A stretch of DNA of 64,000 bases from Bradysia coprophila. Lineage: Eukaryota; Arthropoda; Insecta; Diptera; Sciaridae. The DNA is taken from NCBI RefSeq assembly GCF_014529535.1, contig NW_023503496.1:682001-746000 (forward strand), written 5' to 3'. Below, in pieces: positions 1 through 9,701 of the stretch (position 1 is its first letter; every line of letters starts with the position of its first letter). The position numbers and the translations under genes are program-made. The notes under the pieces are model-generated. The model was given only the letters and a program-made list of their open reading frames with translations. It was not told the DNA's origin and made no database searches.

Positions 1-782
1 CCAGCCAAAATTAATATATTGTCAATACGCCAAGAGTCGTTTATTTCCATGACCAATTGCCTTTTTTCTGTGAGTGTAGGGCCCTATGTGTATTTCACAT
101 ATAACTCGAGTAAATTTCATCCGTTTTTCGTAATTTTTGTTTCATTTGGAAGGTAATCAAAGGCCGAATAGAATGTTGTTGAAAAAAAATTAAATTTGGG
201 TCCTTGGACTAAGGCCACTACTAGGGCCCTATGTGTATTTTACATATAACTCGAGCAAATTTCATCCGTTTTTCGTAATTTTTGTTTCATTTGGGAGGTA
301 ATCAAAGGCCGAATAGAATGTAGTTGAAAAAAAAAAATTAAATTTGGGTCCTCGGACTGAGGCCGATACTAGGGCCCTATGTGTATTTTACATATAACTC
401 GAGCAAATTTCATCCGTTTTTCGTAATTTTTGTTTCATTTGGAAGGTAATCAAAGGCCGAATAGAATGTAGTTGAAAAAATTTTTAAATTTGGGTTCTCG
501 GACTGAGGCCGATACTAGGCCCTTCAAAAAATAAAATTTTAGGGAGATTTGAAATTTTTGTTTCATTTGAAAGGAACGTCGTACGGGGCTTCGTAATTGC
601 GCTATGCGCAATTTGTAAGATGTACATATTACATAATAATTTTACTTTAACTACTTTAACCGGCTTACGGCAAGGCTTACGGTCAAAGTAGGGTGACAGA
701 CGCACTAGGGTCACGTACGCAATAGATATACGGGTTTGTACGGGGCTCAGTCGCAGCAAACGCTCCGACTGTTCTGATGGCT
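1..782. repeat. Dispersed repeat (copy D) with ~147-bp tandem units, cut by window start
   Basis: Three near-identical units start with GGGCCCTATGTGTATTT at about 79, 224 and 372 (spacing 145 and 148 bp), and a fragment follows near 495-520. Beyond them lie a GTACGGGGCT motif (about 574), the palindromic ATTGCGCTATGCGCAAT block (about 597) and a block ending near 782. The same blocks occur in reverse order and orientation at 14796-15912, so the two are inverted copies of one family. No coding capacity is convincing. The left end lies outside the window. Confidence 0.75.
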
Positions 783-1319
783 CGTTTACTTGAATATCGC
801 GTAATAACTCAAAAATATTGACTATAATTTGTTTTTTCTCGAAATCAAGCCACTTTCTCTTATACATGGTGGAAAACGTAATAGACAACTAAATAATTTT
901 GCAATTTCGTCTCATAGCCTACTTAGGAAAACATTTTTGCCCCTCGATTCATCTCTGATTAAATTACATTCGTTATATTTCGTTACATTTTCGATAAATT
1001 TATCTTTTTTGGGGGACCTGTACTCATGTTACGATTAACGACGATTTTCTTCGTTAAACATATTTGACTAAGTTCAGAGTGGATGTGATTTGGGTGTGAA
1101 ATTGAGTGGGAAGCGCTATTTTCATAGATTTTCTTTTTGTAAAATCTTTTAAATGAGACAATATTTTGAGAATGCCCGATATACGAGTTTCTTATTTTTC
1201 GTGTTTCTGCTGATCTGTGACAAAAAATCGTGAAAAAAATCGATCCGTCCCTTCCTTATTCAAAAATTGATCACAAAGTGATTACAAAATGCTGTGGAAC
1301 AAGTTGTCATTAAATATAA
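783..1319. other. Intergenic stretch, no gene seen
   Basis: AT-rich sequence between the copy-D repeat and the 3' end of the first monooxygenase gene. Only short chance ORFs are present, without recognisable domains. Confidence 0.5.
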
Positions 1320-1325
1320 TTTATT
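1320..1325 (-). terminator. AATAAA polyadenylation signal of first monooxygenase gene
   Basis: TTTATT on the plus strand reads AATAAA on the minus strand, about 42 nt after the TGA stop at 1367-1369. Position and orientation suit the 3' end of the gene; the cleavage site is not determined. Confidence 0.6.
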
Positions 1326-1366
1326 AATCCACAATACCACATCCACCCACCAGCCAGTACATTTTT

Positions 1367-4300
1367 TCATTCAATTTCAAATTTGGACCAGTCAATGCTC
1401 CTAGTCTGTCTCCAGTAGTTGATACAATTGTCACCCCACAGAGTCGTTATGACACCTCTTGAGTTAGCAAACCACGAACCACAATTTTCCCTGTTCCACA
1501 CCTTGTTCTTCATGTCCGCTCTCAACTTGTCCATAAATTCATCTTCAGCCGCTACTTTCACATTGATCATCATAGCGTTTCGTCGCATCATTTCCCGGAC
1601 GGCATTTATCATAAAATCAACCTGACATTCGGCCATGAAAAGGACCGAGCTGTGACTAAGTCCCTGGTAAAAGATGGAAGAAATTCTCTCAGTTCGTCGA
1701 ACCGTAATTTTCTTTCCGAGCTCACCGTATTAGGTCCGAGAAGTGAGAAGAGATTTGGCGCAGAACTGTACACAATTCCGTAATAGCTCCGCGGATCTTT
1801 CTCGGCCCAAGTTTGCAGCACATTCTGACCGTCTTTTCCGAATATTTGCATTGGGCTGCAGTATTCGTGAACTTTGAAGCCTGTGGCCAGTACAAGAACC
1901 TGTAATGGTTAAATTGTTTCCCTGATGCTTCGAAATAAATTGGTGGGTGGGAAGGTGGAAGCACTTACTATCGTACCCTATTGTAAAAAAAAATCGTACC
2001 CTAATGACATTGATTCAAGAAGAAACAATCGACTTTACAGCTCTCTTTACTTCAAAAAATCGGGTCAGAAACCCTGGGTGCCGATTCTCATGAATTTAAG
2101 TTTTCGTAACTTGACAGTTGACACTTTAAAAGTTACGAATCGCGCATGGACCACTCTCAGCTTTAAGGTGACAGCTGTCAAGTTAAGAATTCTTAAATAC
2201 ACGAGAAACTGCATCCAGGTTGTCGATTCTCGAAACATTTGTAACTTTAAGAATTCGTAACTTGACAGTTCTTATGGAATTTTGTACATGCAACTGTCAA
2301 ATTACGAATATTCGCAGTGACAGTCATATAGCTTTTGACAGTTGCGTGTGTAAAATCCCATAAGAAGTCTCAAGTTATGAATTCCTAAAGTTCCGAATGT
2401 TTCGAGAATCGGTGCCCTGAGCTGCATACTAATAGATATAGAGAGTTGAACGAATGACGAGTTCTAAATGTTTTGCATCTGTACTCACATCGACTTCCTG
2501 TTTCGTCCCGTTTTTGGTGTAGATCGTTCGACCGACAATTTTGTCAATGTGACTCGAATGCAGACGCACGTTTGGTCGTGTCATTACAGCATAGTACTGT
2601 TCCGATGTGAGCACTCGTTTGCATCCGAAACCGTATTTGGGGGTCAGAGCGTTCCACAAGTGTTTGTGTGAATTTAATTCCCTTCGGCGATAGTTTTTCG
2701 TAATTGCATGCACTGCGTAAACCGAACGGTATTCGGGTTATCGTACCAGTGCTAATAACCAATTCCATTTCATCAACTTACATATTTTGTTCAGAAGACT
2801 TCCGCTATAAAATGCCGCGTGGAATAGCTCGAACCGCATAAAAACGATGCACCGGTACAGCCACATCAGCAACGGAATGTAACGGAAAAATGTTTTCAGA
2901 ACAGACGGGAAGGCAAATTGTAATCTGGGATAAATATATGCTGGCTTCCGCTGGTAGCAATGCAACGTTTGAACATCGTCTACGATGCTGGGAATAACTT
3001 GAATGGCCGACGCTCCACTACCGATCACGGCGACCTTTTTATTTTTCAACGCGACTCCGTGATTCCACTCGCCCGTGTGAATTGTAGGTCCAGTGAACGC
3101 TTTGCATTCGTCCGGAATGTGCGGAATACGAAAGGCGCCAAGAGCCATGATTCTAAAATCTCGGTGTAGCAATTTCGCAATTGAGAGAAGTCAAAATTAG
3201 CGGAAAAATTCCGACGATAACTCACATTATATCGAACATCTGTGTCTCGAAATCACTTTTTGCGGCGGTTATGTAACGGACAATCCATTTCTTGAGATGT
3301 ACATTCCAAGAAATCGTTTTGACTTCCTGCTGAAACTTTATGTGCTCGTAGATTTGGTGCTTTCTGGCGACGCCTTTTATATATTCCAGTATTTCCCGCT
3401 GAGGAGGGTAGTTGACGGACCAATCTTAAAAATTTGTGGGAACAAAATCAAAAGCGTACGATGAAGTACAAGATTCCGTCTTAAGGCTGGTAACATCTTT
3501 TAGTTTCGGTTTTACTTGCAGTCTACCTCTATGGCTGGTAACGCTGTTTAATGTACCGCAAGACTGTAAAATTGGAGAGGTCTTGGGGAAATCATGAAGC
3601 TCCGGCGAAACACCATATATGATGCATGTCATAAGTTTACAGTCCTGTTCTTGCAGTGTCATCGTGGCACTTTCAACACTTACTTGGATTTGGTTCGAAA
3701 GAATAGCTGTAGAAATGCCCAGGAACGTCGACTTCACATCCTGAATTGAGTAAATATGGTAGTGAACGAATGAGTTAAATAAAAACATTTAAAAGAAATA
3801 TAAGACTCTCTCTCTCTCTCTCGATCTTTAACTTTAAGACAGCCTGAATCGTAGTACATCACCTCCCTTAAAAAAAGGTTTATCCGTTTTGTTGATATTT
3901 TGCTAATATGAAAGAGAGCGTTTCCTAAACCTAAACTGAGGTGGACCTCCCGTGATCCAATCCAAAAAGTGATGTAAGGAAGATGTCCTTCATTTTTGAT
4001 TATGAAATTTTGAAATTCCGGCGGTATTATCTGTGGAATGTGTGTTATTTGAGGCTATATTTTCTATCACAATGGAAAGAGAGAGAGAGAGAGAGAGCAT
4101 TTTCGTGTTTAAATAGTGCGAGTGGATGCTGCAGGTTCGTAAATACGTCAAACATTGCCGAACTCTTCAGATTATGGACTTTTTTTCGTTCATATATTGT
4201 ACTTTGACAAACGGAGGTAGATGAAGATTGTAGATATCCTTTTCGAGTGATCGGCAAAAGCTACATGTCAACACACTTGAGTGTAACTCTAAATTCACGC

Positions 4301-7300
4301 TGTAAGTGTGTCTAAAATTTGAATTTGAAGTGAAAGATTCGATGAAAAAGTGAACCAAAAAATACATTTCAACGCTTCCCTGTATGAAAATGACGCTACG
4401 TTAAAAATACCTCTGCACTTTCCATTTTGAATTTCGACTGCACTTACGGCGCACAGTGATCCAAAACGTTACTGCCACATTCATAAATCTATTTTTGACA
4501 TCAATACGTCACTTTGCGACCCCTTTTTGTACCGAATTACCCTACAGTAACAGTAGATTTTCGAAAAACCAAGAAAAAAATTTCTTGGTTTTTTGGGTTT
4601 TGGAGCCCATTTTCCCCGTGAGGGGTTTGTAAATTTTCCTTGTTAAATATAAAAATCTTAAGGACGTTGCAACTTGCATTGAGACACCTCAAGCACACTT
4701 CTTATGGTATTTTCTATGTTCCTCTGCCTCTCGCCTTCACTTACTACTGCAGAAATGTTAAAGACAACGATTTTATTTCATGAGGCTTTTTTGAATTTTT
4801 TTGGTTATTGATGAAAATGTGGAATAAGAGATCTGTTTTACAGCGAGTGGTGAGCAGGTAGGTTCGGGAACATAGAAAATACAATAAGGAGTATGCTTGA
4901 GGTGTCTCAATGCAAGTTGCAACGTCCTTAGGATTTTTATATTTAACATGGAAAATTTACATACCCCTCACGGGGAAAATGGGCTCCAAAACCCAAAAAA
5001 CCAACAAAATTTTTTCTTGGTTTTTCGAAAGTCTACTGTTACTGTAGGGTAATTCCGGACATAAAGGGGTCGCAAAGTGACGTACTGATGTCAAAAATAG
5101 ATTTATGAATGTGACAGTAACGTTTTGTAACACTGTGCGGCGTGAAACTTGGCAGTGTGTCACACAACTGAAAAACACCGTAAAACCCATTTCACACAAA
5201 ATAGTTATCTATTTAAAAGTATCATGGCCCTACGTTAGTGAAGGGCCGTGACGTAAGTCCGTTCACACTGAAAAATTTGACAAAATTTTTTCAGAAGGAT
5301 TGAGGAACATGTATACACGAACTTTTTGACTTTTCCCCCTTCGCTCCTACTACCCCCAAAGTATTTTATTCGTAATCTGGGCGTCCATACGAGTTCAACG
5401 AGCTATCACACGCGACACGCCGCATAAGGTTAAGATTTGGCCGAGATATTAAATTTCAAAACTTGGAAATTTGTATGAAGAAATGGATTTTGAAATTGAT
5501 ATATTTTACCAACCTTTGTTACTCTGTTACTTTGTCACTTTGTTACAACGAAACTTTTGAAATTACCGGTGGATTTGGCTGAAATTTTCAGGGTATGTTA
5601 AGGACGTAATTCTAAGAAACTAATTTGAAGGAATTGTTATAAAAGCTTATAATTTCGGAGCTATGAGCGTGTTAAGCTATTGAGCTATAGGACCCATAGC
5701 TCAGAAAATATGGCAGATAGAAAGTTCGTTTAAAAGATAAATTTATAGTTTTAGATGCTAGTCGACAAGTGGTTCATGGTTTCACTAAAAAGTCGCTTCT
5801 TTGGGAGCTATGAGCGTTTTAAGTGCGATCTATGTCAGCCATAACTCGGAAAATACGGCAGATAGAGACTTCGTTTAAAAGACAAAGTTATAGAGTTTTA
5901 GATTCTAGTCGATGCGTGTTTCATGGTTTCCGCTTATTTGAGAGCTATGAACGTTTTAAGTGCGTCAAATTTTCGATTTTCGTAAATTTTTTTATTTTCG
6001 TAAAATTTTCGAATTTCGTAAAATTTTCAATTTTCGTCAAATGAAAGCTCGAAGGTTCAGATCAAAGAGAAAGTTAAACAGTTTTGTAAGAAGAATATTT
6101 TCGTTCAAACTGCACAATATGATTGTCTATTATCTGCAACCAAATTCTAAAAAATCAAAACTTACAAAAGAGCTGATACCGCCCAAAACCCCTTACAGTG
6201 GAGGTGTGACGCAAGTCCTGTTATCAACTTGCAAAAGAGCTGATATCGCCCAAAACCACTTACAGTGGAGATGTGACGCAAGTCCTGTTATTCACTTACA
6301 AAAGAACTGATATCGGTGTAGGTGACACTTACAGAGTCGACACGCAAAAAGATATGCGTCACAAATGGCAGCTGATGAGGAAAGTGAGCGAAACTTTTGT
6401 CAACAAAAATTTTACCAGAAAATTTTTAGGAAGAAAATTATTTTAAAAAAAATTGCGTCAAAAAGTGACAGATGTTGAGGAAGGAAATTATAACAAATTG
6501 TGAAATATATTGCTTTAAAAAATGGAATTCAAACGGAAGAAAGCCGAATCATCTGCCACTTTTTGACGCAATTTTTTTTTGTTATAATTTTCTTTCTAAA
6601 ATTTTTCGGGTAAAATTTTTGTTGACAAAACTTTCGCGTATATTCCACATCAGCTGCCATTTGTGACGCATATCTTTTTGCGTGTCGATTCTGTAAGCGT
6701 CACCTACACCGATATCAGTTCTTTTGTAAGTGGATAACAGGACTTGCGTCACACCTACACTGTAAGTGGTTTTGGGCGATATAAACTTACTGAAGGTAAT
6801 GTAAATCAACAAAAACTCACGGAACCCTACTTTCGGGTGAATATACTTTTTACAATGTTGACAACTGCTTAAATTCACTTTGTTAGGTTATATTTTTAAT
6901 ACTTAACACAACAAATTGTACGCCAAACGTCACAAAAGCAACATAACAAGTCTTATATTCACACGAAACTAGGGTTCCGTTAAATTTGTGATCCGCTAAG
7001 CATTTGCATTACCTTCAGTATGTTTCTATACTTTGCTCTATTCGGCAGCTGTCGACTATGATCACTTTTGCTTGTAGTGGTTTGCACATGTACATATGAC
7101 CGGATTACCTGGGTAAGTGTTATTCAACCATGTTCCACCTACGTCCGTATTTTTCTCAAATATCGTAAATGATGTGATTGCCAACTTTTTCCGTAATTGA
7201 ACGGCAGCACACAGACCCGACATACTATATCGGGTATTGATTGATTAGCTTGACCAATTAGACGAACAAACAAAAATTCAGTTTCACTAACCCAGCGCCG

Positions 7301-7350
7301 ACGATTCCAATTTCAGGCACACCATTTGACCAACAATTACTAGACGACAT
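1367..7350 (-). CDS. Baeyer-Villiger-type flavin monooxygenase, copy 1 (8 exons)
   Basis: Exons on the minus strand: 7292-7350, 7109-7224, 3684-3740, 3226-3424, 2782-3152, 2489-2712, 1726-1899, 1367-1663. All introns are GT-AG; they join to 1,497 bp and 498 residues. Visible motifs: FAD-binding GAGMSG (18-23), [11 protein letters not shown] (49-59), the BVMO-type fingerprint F163-x-G-x3-H169-x3-W173, NADPH-binding GSGASA (188-193) and a C-terminal ATGF (347-350). The family uses FAD, NADPH and O2 to insert oxygen next to a carbonyl or to oxidise soft heteroatoms; the substrate here is unknown. There is no signal peptide and no clear membrane anchor, so a soluble enzyme is likely. The fingerprint tryptophan is followed by N, where classical BVMOs have P or D. 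The start was chosen because the FAD motif begins 14 residues later and the paralogue aligns from the same AACATGTCGTCT. Intron 2 (3741-7108) is full of repeats. Seven splice phases match the paralogue at 16494-27429. Confidence 0.9.
2217..2417. mobile_element. MITE in intron 6 of monooxygenase copy 1
   Basis: Inverted arms of about 60 bp: the left arm includes CGATTCTCGAAACATT and AAGAATTCGTAACTTGA, and the right arm is its imperfect reverse complement. A related partial copy lies just upstream (about 2080-2180). The element explains most of the length of intron 6, which is 589 bp here and 107 bp in the paralogue. No clear target duplication. Confidence 0.6.
3807..3824. repeat. CT microsatellite in intron 2
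   Basis: About nine CT units. A GA tract of similar length lies at about 4077-4098. Both are inside intron 2 of monooxygenase copy 1. Confidence 0.8.
4291..5149. mobile_element. MITE family X, copy 1, split by a nested insertion
   Basis: The left end reads AATTCACGCTGTAAGTG and the right end resumes after the nested element as CGGCGTGAAACTT. Internal sequence (GAAAATGACGCTACGTTA, TTTTGAATTTCGACTGC) recurs in reverse orientation at 21432-21622, an uninterrupted copy. A further fragment is near 63490-63535. Confidence 0.6.
4452..5137. mobile_element. Transib-like foldback MITE (CACAGTG ends, CGGCG target duplication)
   Basis: A 686-bp element begins CACAGTG and ends CACTGTG. The arms, 4452-4722 and 4867-5137 (271 bp each), are close reverse complements around a 144-bp loop. 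The five bases CGGCG flank it on both sides (4447-4451 and 5138-5142) and it interrupts a MITE-X copy. A 5-bp GC-rich duplication and a CACAGTG-like terminus are known hallmarks of Transib elements, relatives of RAG1. There is no transposase ORF, so it is non-autonomous. Assignment to Transib is inference from ends and duplication only. Confidence 0.75.
5150..6170. other. Intronic sequence with degenerate repeats, no gene seen
   Basis: This is part of intron 2 of monooxygenase copy 1. It contains two related blocks around 5600-5720 and 5780-5960 (sharing GGAGCTATGAGCGTTTTAAG-like phrases and ATACGGCAGATAGA) and a run of TTTTCGTAAATTTT-type units at about 5970-6040. No domain-bearing ORF was seen. 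Confidence 0.5.
6171..6780. mobile_element. Foldback repeat with duplicated end
   Basis: The outer arms start with ATCGCCCAAAACCACTTACA (6244) and end with its reverse complement (6780); the arms are more than 200 bp. The first ~65 bp of the left arm is tandemly duplicated (6171-6238 and 6239-6302). The ends recur near 60670-60750 and 42830-42900, so this is a dispersed family. Confidence 0.65.
6789..7019. mobile_element. Short element with ACTGAAGGTAATG inverted ends
   Basis: Perfect 13-bp inverted ends (6789-6801 and 7007-7019) surround an inner inverted pair built on GGAACCCTA / TAGGGTTCC. The same terminal motif flanks repeats at 14.4-14.6, 31.3-31.95 and 51.3 kb. It sits about 90 bp from exon 2 of monooxygenase copy 1. 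Confidence 0.6.
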
Positions 7351-7425
7351 GTTTAAGATAGTTAAACTGTACGACTATACTAAAACACAAGACCATTCGT
7401 TGAAATATAATTCACCAATAAAATT
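7351..7425 (-). promoter_or_regulatory. Probable core promoter and 5' UTR of monooxygenase copy 1
   Basis: On the minus strand TTATATTTCAACG (7410-7398) lies about 48 nt upstream of the ATG, followed by TAGTCGTACAGTTTAACTA. Both blocks have close counterparts upstream of the paralogue (27430-27530), which suggests retained regulatory sequence rather than chance. The TATA-like role is inferred. Confidence 0.45.
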
Positions 7426-7451
7426 GAACGCTTCGTGTAAAAGATGCTCGC

Positions 7452-7782
7452 TAGCCCTACTCACGTTAAAAAAAATTGGTTCAGATCCTTCGGAGGAATG
7501 TCGATTTCGTTTCTTTATCGAATCCTAAACAATTCTCTAGAACATCATAATTGACAAAAAATTGTTTCCGAGTCGCGCAACGCAATCGAAAATGCATGCG
7601 TTTCTCTGCGTTACCATGCGTTTCTATGCGTTTTCATGTAAATTTCAAATGCGTTGCGCGACTCGGAAACAATTTTTTGTCAATTTTGATGTTCTAGAGA
7701 ATTGTTTAGGATTCGATAAAGAAACGAAATCGACATTCCTCCGAAAGATCTGAACCAATTTTTTTTAACGTGAGTAGGGCTA
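7452..7782. mobile_element. hAT-like MITE with 8-bp target duplication
   Basis: A 331-bp element with inverted ends TAGCCCTACTCACGTT; its arms are more than 100 bp and almost fully self-complementary. ATGCTCGC is repeated exactly on both sides (7444-7451 and 7783-7790). An 8-bp duplication and a TAG-type terminus suit hAT transposons. It has no transposase and is non-autonomous. It lies about 100 bp upstream of the start codon of monooxygenase copy 1, so its ends could affect that promoter. Confidence 0.8.
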
Positions 7783-7859
7783 ATGCTCGCCCACTTGAAT
7801 AAACATTCCTATGACTCAACAGAGTTTTAGAGCCTACAATGAACTACATTCGGTTTTCG

Positions 7860-8420
7860 TACACCAGCCATTCAAATACAGCAAGAATTCAAATTTTCAC
7901 AAAATTTTGCTATTTAAGAATGAATTTGCGAAAACTTCATCCAGCTTATATGAAAATGAAATTCAAGCCACATCCGATCCGAACGATCGATGGCTCTATA
8001 GAATCGTTTTATTAGTAAACACACAGTACGTCTATGTAAAAAATACATTCGTCGAGTCTCTACCCACGCGTGTTTGGTATCGTTGGAAAGTAGAGACCCG
8101 TAGTAACGAGGTCTGATAGGTTTTTCCTTTTTTAATGGCTTTATGGCGGCAGAGGAGCCCTTAGAAGTTCTCCCACGTAGTCAAATTTTCTCAATTTCGT
8201 GTCACAATCTTGGACAGCGACGACCAATGGCATCCGTAGTATCGTTGAACTCCTGATAGACTACTCTCTACTATCCATTGTCAAACTGGTTTTGTCGCTG
8301 CTGTCCAAGAGATTCGGAAACCGAAAACCATATACAATACTGATTTTCGATGTCTAGAGCTTCCACACACGGACCTCTCGACCCTACTTTGGAACCCTAC
8401 TTTGGAACCCTACTTTGTTT
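7860..8420. repeat. Dispersed repeat into which the Gypsy element inserted
   Basis: 8030-8390 matches 30836-31178 in the same orientation, and 7912-8007 matches 32306-32400 inverted. A 13-bp unit (GGAACCCTACTTT) is repeated three times at about 8381-8417. The Gypsy element lies at its right edge. The 101-aa ORF at 7811-8116 runs through the repeat and has no recognised domain. Confidence 0.6.
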
Positions 8421-8424
8421 AGCT
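8421..8424. repeat. Target-site duplication of Gypsy element, left
   Basis: AGCT directly precedes the left LTR; the same four bases follow the right LTR at 14087-14090. Four-base duplications are usual for Ty3/Gypsy integrases. Confidence 0.8.
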
Positions 8425-8569
8425 TGTGGAGGAAGAGAAACGCGTTGTTCACTCGTCTATATCCAAAACTGGAATGAATTTATTTCACAGTCGTACAGGG
8501 TATTTATAACTAAGTTCGGAGGTTACTCTGTTAATTACAATTTAAAGGCAATCTATGATCGCCACCACA
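8425..8569 (-). repeat. 3' LTR of Gypsy element
   Basis: 145 bp, TG...CA. It differs from the other LTR at two visible positions (ACGCGTTG against ACGCATTG; CTAAGTTCGG against CTAAGCTCGG). Confidence 0.95.
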
Positions 8570-8570
8570 A

Positions 8571-8584
8571 TACCTCCCCTCCTA
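8571..8584 (-). promoter_or_regulatory. Polypurine tract of Gypsy element
   Basis: On the minus strand AGGAGGGGAGGTAT immediately precedes the 3' LTR, the usual position for plus-strand DNA priming. Confidence 0.7.
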
Positions 8585-9232
8585 TTCTGAAAGATTTAAT
8601 AGTTCATTTTCGAGTTCCAAACTCATTTCTTCGGCAGTTGGAATGGCATTTCGTTCCATCGGTTCGGGTAACAATGGTGGTGGTAAGTTTTCCGCATCAG
8701 ATATGTCCAGTTCATTGTCCATCGGTGGATTTGCGGGAGCTGGATTGCGCATAGTGCACCAATCGGGGCATCGCTGGATGTCTGTTGCCTTTCCAAACCT
8801 TTTGTGGTTTATGCAAATGGTTCTGGGTATTGGTGTGTCGGCTGCCTTGTTCAAAACACGGCGCATATTGGATAGACGAATTTCGGCGGGACCAGCAGCT
8901 TGTATTGCAACGGATGATGAATTTCGAGACGACGATGGTACTGGCTGAGCTTGCATTGCGACGGAGGATGAATTTCGAGACGACGATGGTACTGGCTGAT
9001 TTGAAGGGCCACTTTGATACGGGGCAAAGCGGTGGGCCTGTTGATTTGGTTGTTGTTGTTGTCCAGGCCAAGTCTGCGTGGCTCGAGATGCGGAACGACG
9101 TCTTGTACGGCAGGGCGGCTGCATAGTGCCGGCTTCCATACGAACTAAAGTTCGCTGGATGGCGGTAACATCTTGTTTGAGTTCAGTAATACCGTTTGCA
9201 ATTTGTTGCAAAAGTTGTTGAACTGAAGTCAT
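8582..9232 (-). CDS. Extra ORF of Gypsy element: coiled-coil protein with Gag-like Cys/His motif
   Basis: The last ORF before the 3' LTR. From the preferred start at 9232 (MTSVQQLLQQ...) it has 216 residues; the frame is open to 9325. The first ~35 residues look like a coiled coil. A basic stretch and a Q/S-rich part follow, containing a duplicated 17-residue unit (PVPSSSRNSSSVA..., from a 51-bp DNA repeat at about 8893-8995). Then comes a CINHKRFGKATDIQRCPDWC segment. Its C-x2-H...A...C...C pattern resembles the C-terminal Cys/His segment of this element's own Gag (CWYHQ...AKRC), which is unexpected so far downstream of integrase. The tail is acidic. It is not a recognisable envelope: no signal peptide and no membrane segment. 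A packaging or RNA-binding role is only a guess. Confidence 0.6.
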   Translation of the reverse strand: MTSVQQLLQQIANGITELKQDVTAIQRTLVRMEAGTMQPPCRTRRRSASRATQTWPGQQQQPNQQAHRFAPYQSGPSNQPVPSSSRNSSSVAMQAQPVPSSSRNSSSVAIQAAGPAEIRLSNMRRVLNKAADTPIPRTICINHKRFGKATDIQRCPDWCTMRNPAPANPPMDNELDISDAENLPPPLLPEPMERNAIPTAEEMSLELENELLNLSE

Positions 9233-9431
9233 TTTACTTTTTTTATTTTTTACGATGTTTAAGGAATAAAGATCGTTATTAGACTGATAAAATTTTGTAG
9301 GGCGTATGCCGTATTTATAGGCCAAGTCAGTGAAGGGTTGATCGAATTTAATTCAAATCTAGTAGTTCGTATGAACAAACTAGTAGAGTGATTTATTCGT
9401 ACAGTGATTATTCAGTGTACTTTGTAGTTCC

Positions 9432-9701
9432 TTAGTTAATATATCCGAATCTTTGAAGAAAATCGGAACCTAGAATTATGTGTGAAGTATCTGACGTGTA
9501 GAATTGCCACGTAAAGATAGTTCCACGTATTTTAATAGTTTTATCACACAACCGATATAGTGGGAAAATTCTGTTCGGAGTGTATAATGATAGTTGAGTC
9601 GGCTGGTTTTCGAAAATAAATTCCGGAAAAACAGAGACTGAACTTTGTGGATCAATTGTTATTTTAATTTGAGTAAATTCGTCTCTCAATGTTGTTAGCA
9701 T
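9432..9701 (-). CDS. Extra ORF of Gypsy element: retropepsin-like domain lacking the catalytic triad
   Basis: 89 residues from the ATG, with an open frame up to 9755, between the Pol stop and the Gag-like ORF. Its layout follows the protease of the same element. IDPQSSVSVFP sits where Pol has [11 protein letters not shown], a central beta-rich part follows, and HIILGSDFLQRFGYI matches [15 protein letters not shown]. The D-T-G catalytic turn is replaced by D-P-Q, so it should be inactive as a protease. It could be a decayed duplicate or a structural paralogue. The frame is intact over its length. A possible AG splice acceptor (ttaaacag, about 9753) lies just upstream, so expression from a spliced RNA is conceivable. 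Confidence 0.5.
   Translation of the reverse strand: MLTTLRDEFTQIKITIDPQSSVSVFPEFIFENQPTQLSLYTPNRIFPLYRLCDKTIKIRGTIFTWQFYTSDTSHIILGSDFLQRFGYIN

Noticed and set aside
8643..9126. Plus-strand ORFs over the extra Gypsy ORF
   Set aside because: Shadow frames created by the 51-bp repeat and CAG-rich coding of the minus-strand ORF.
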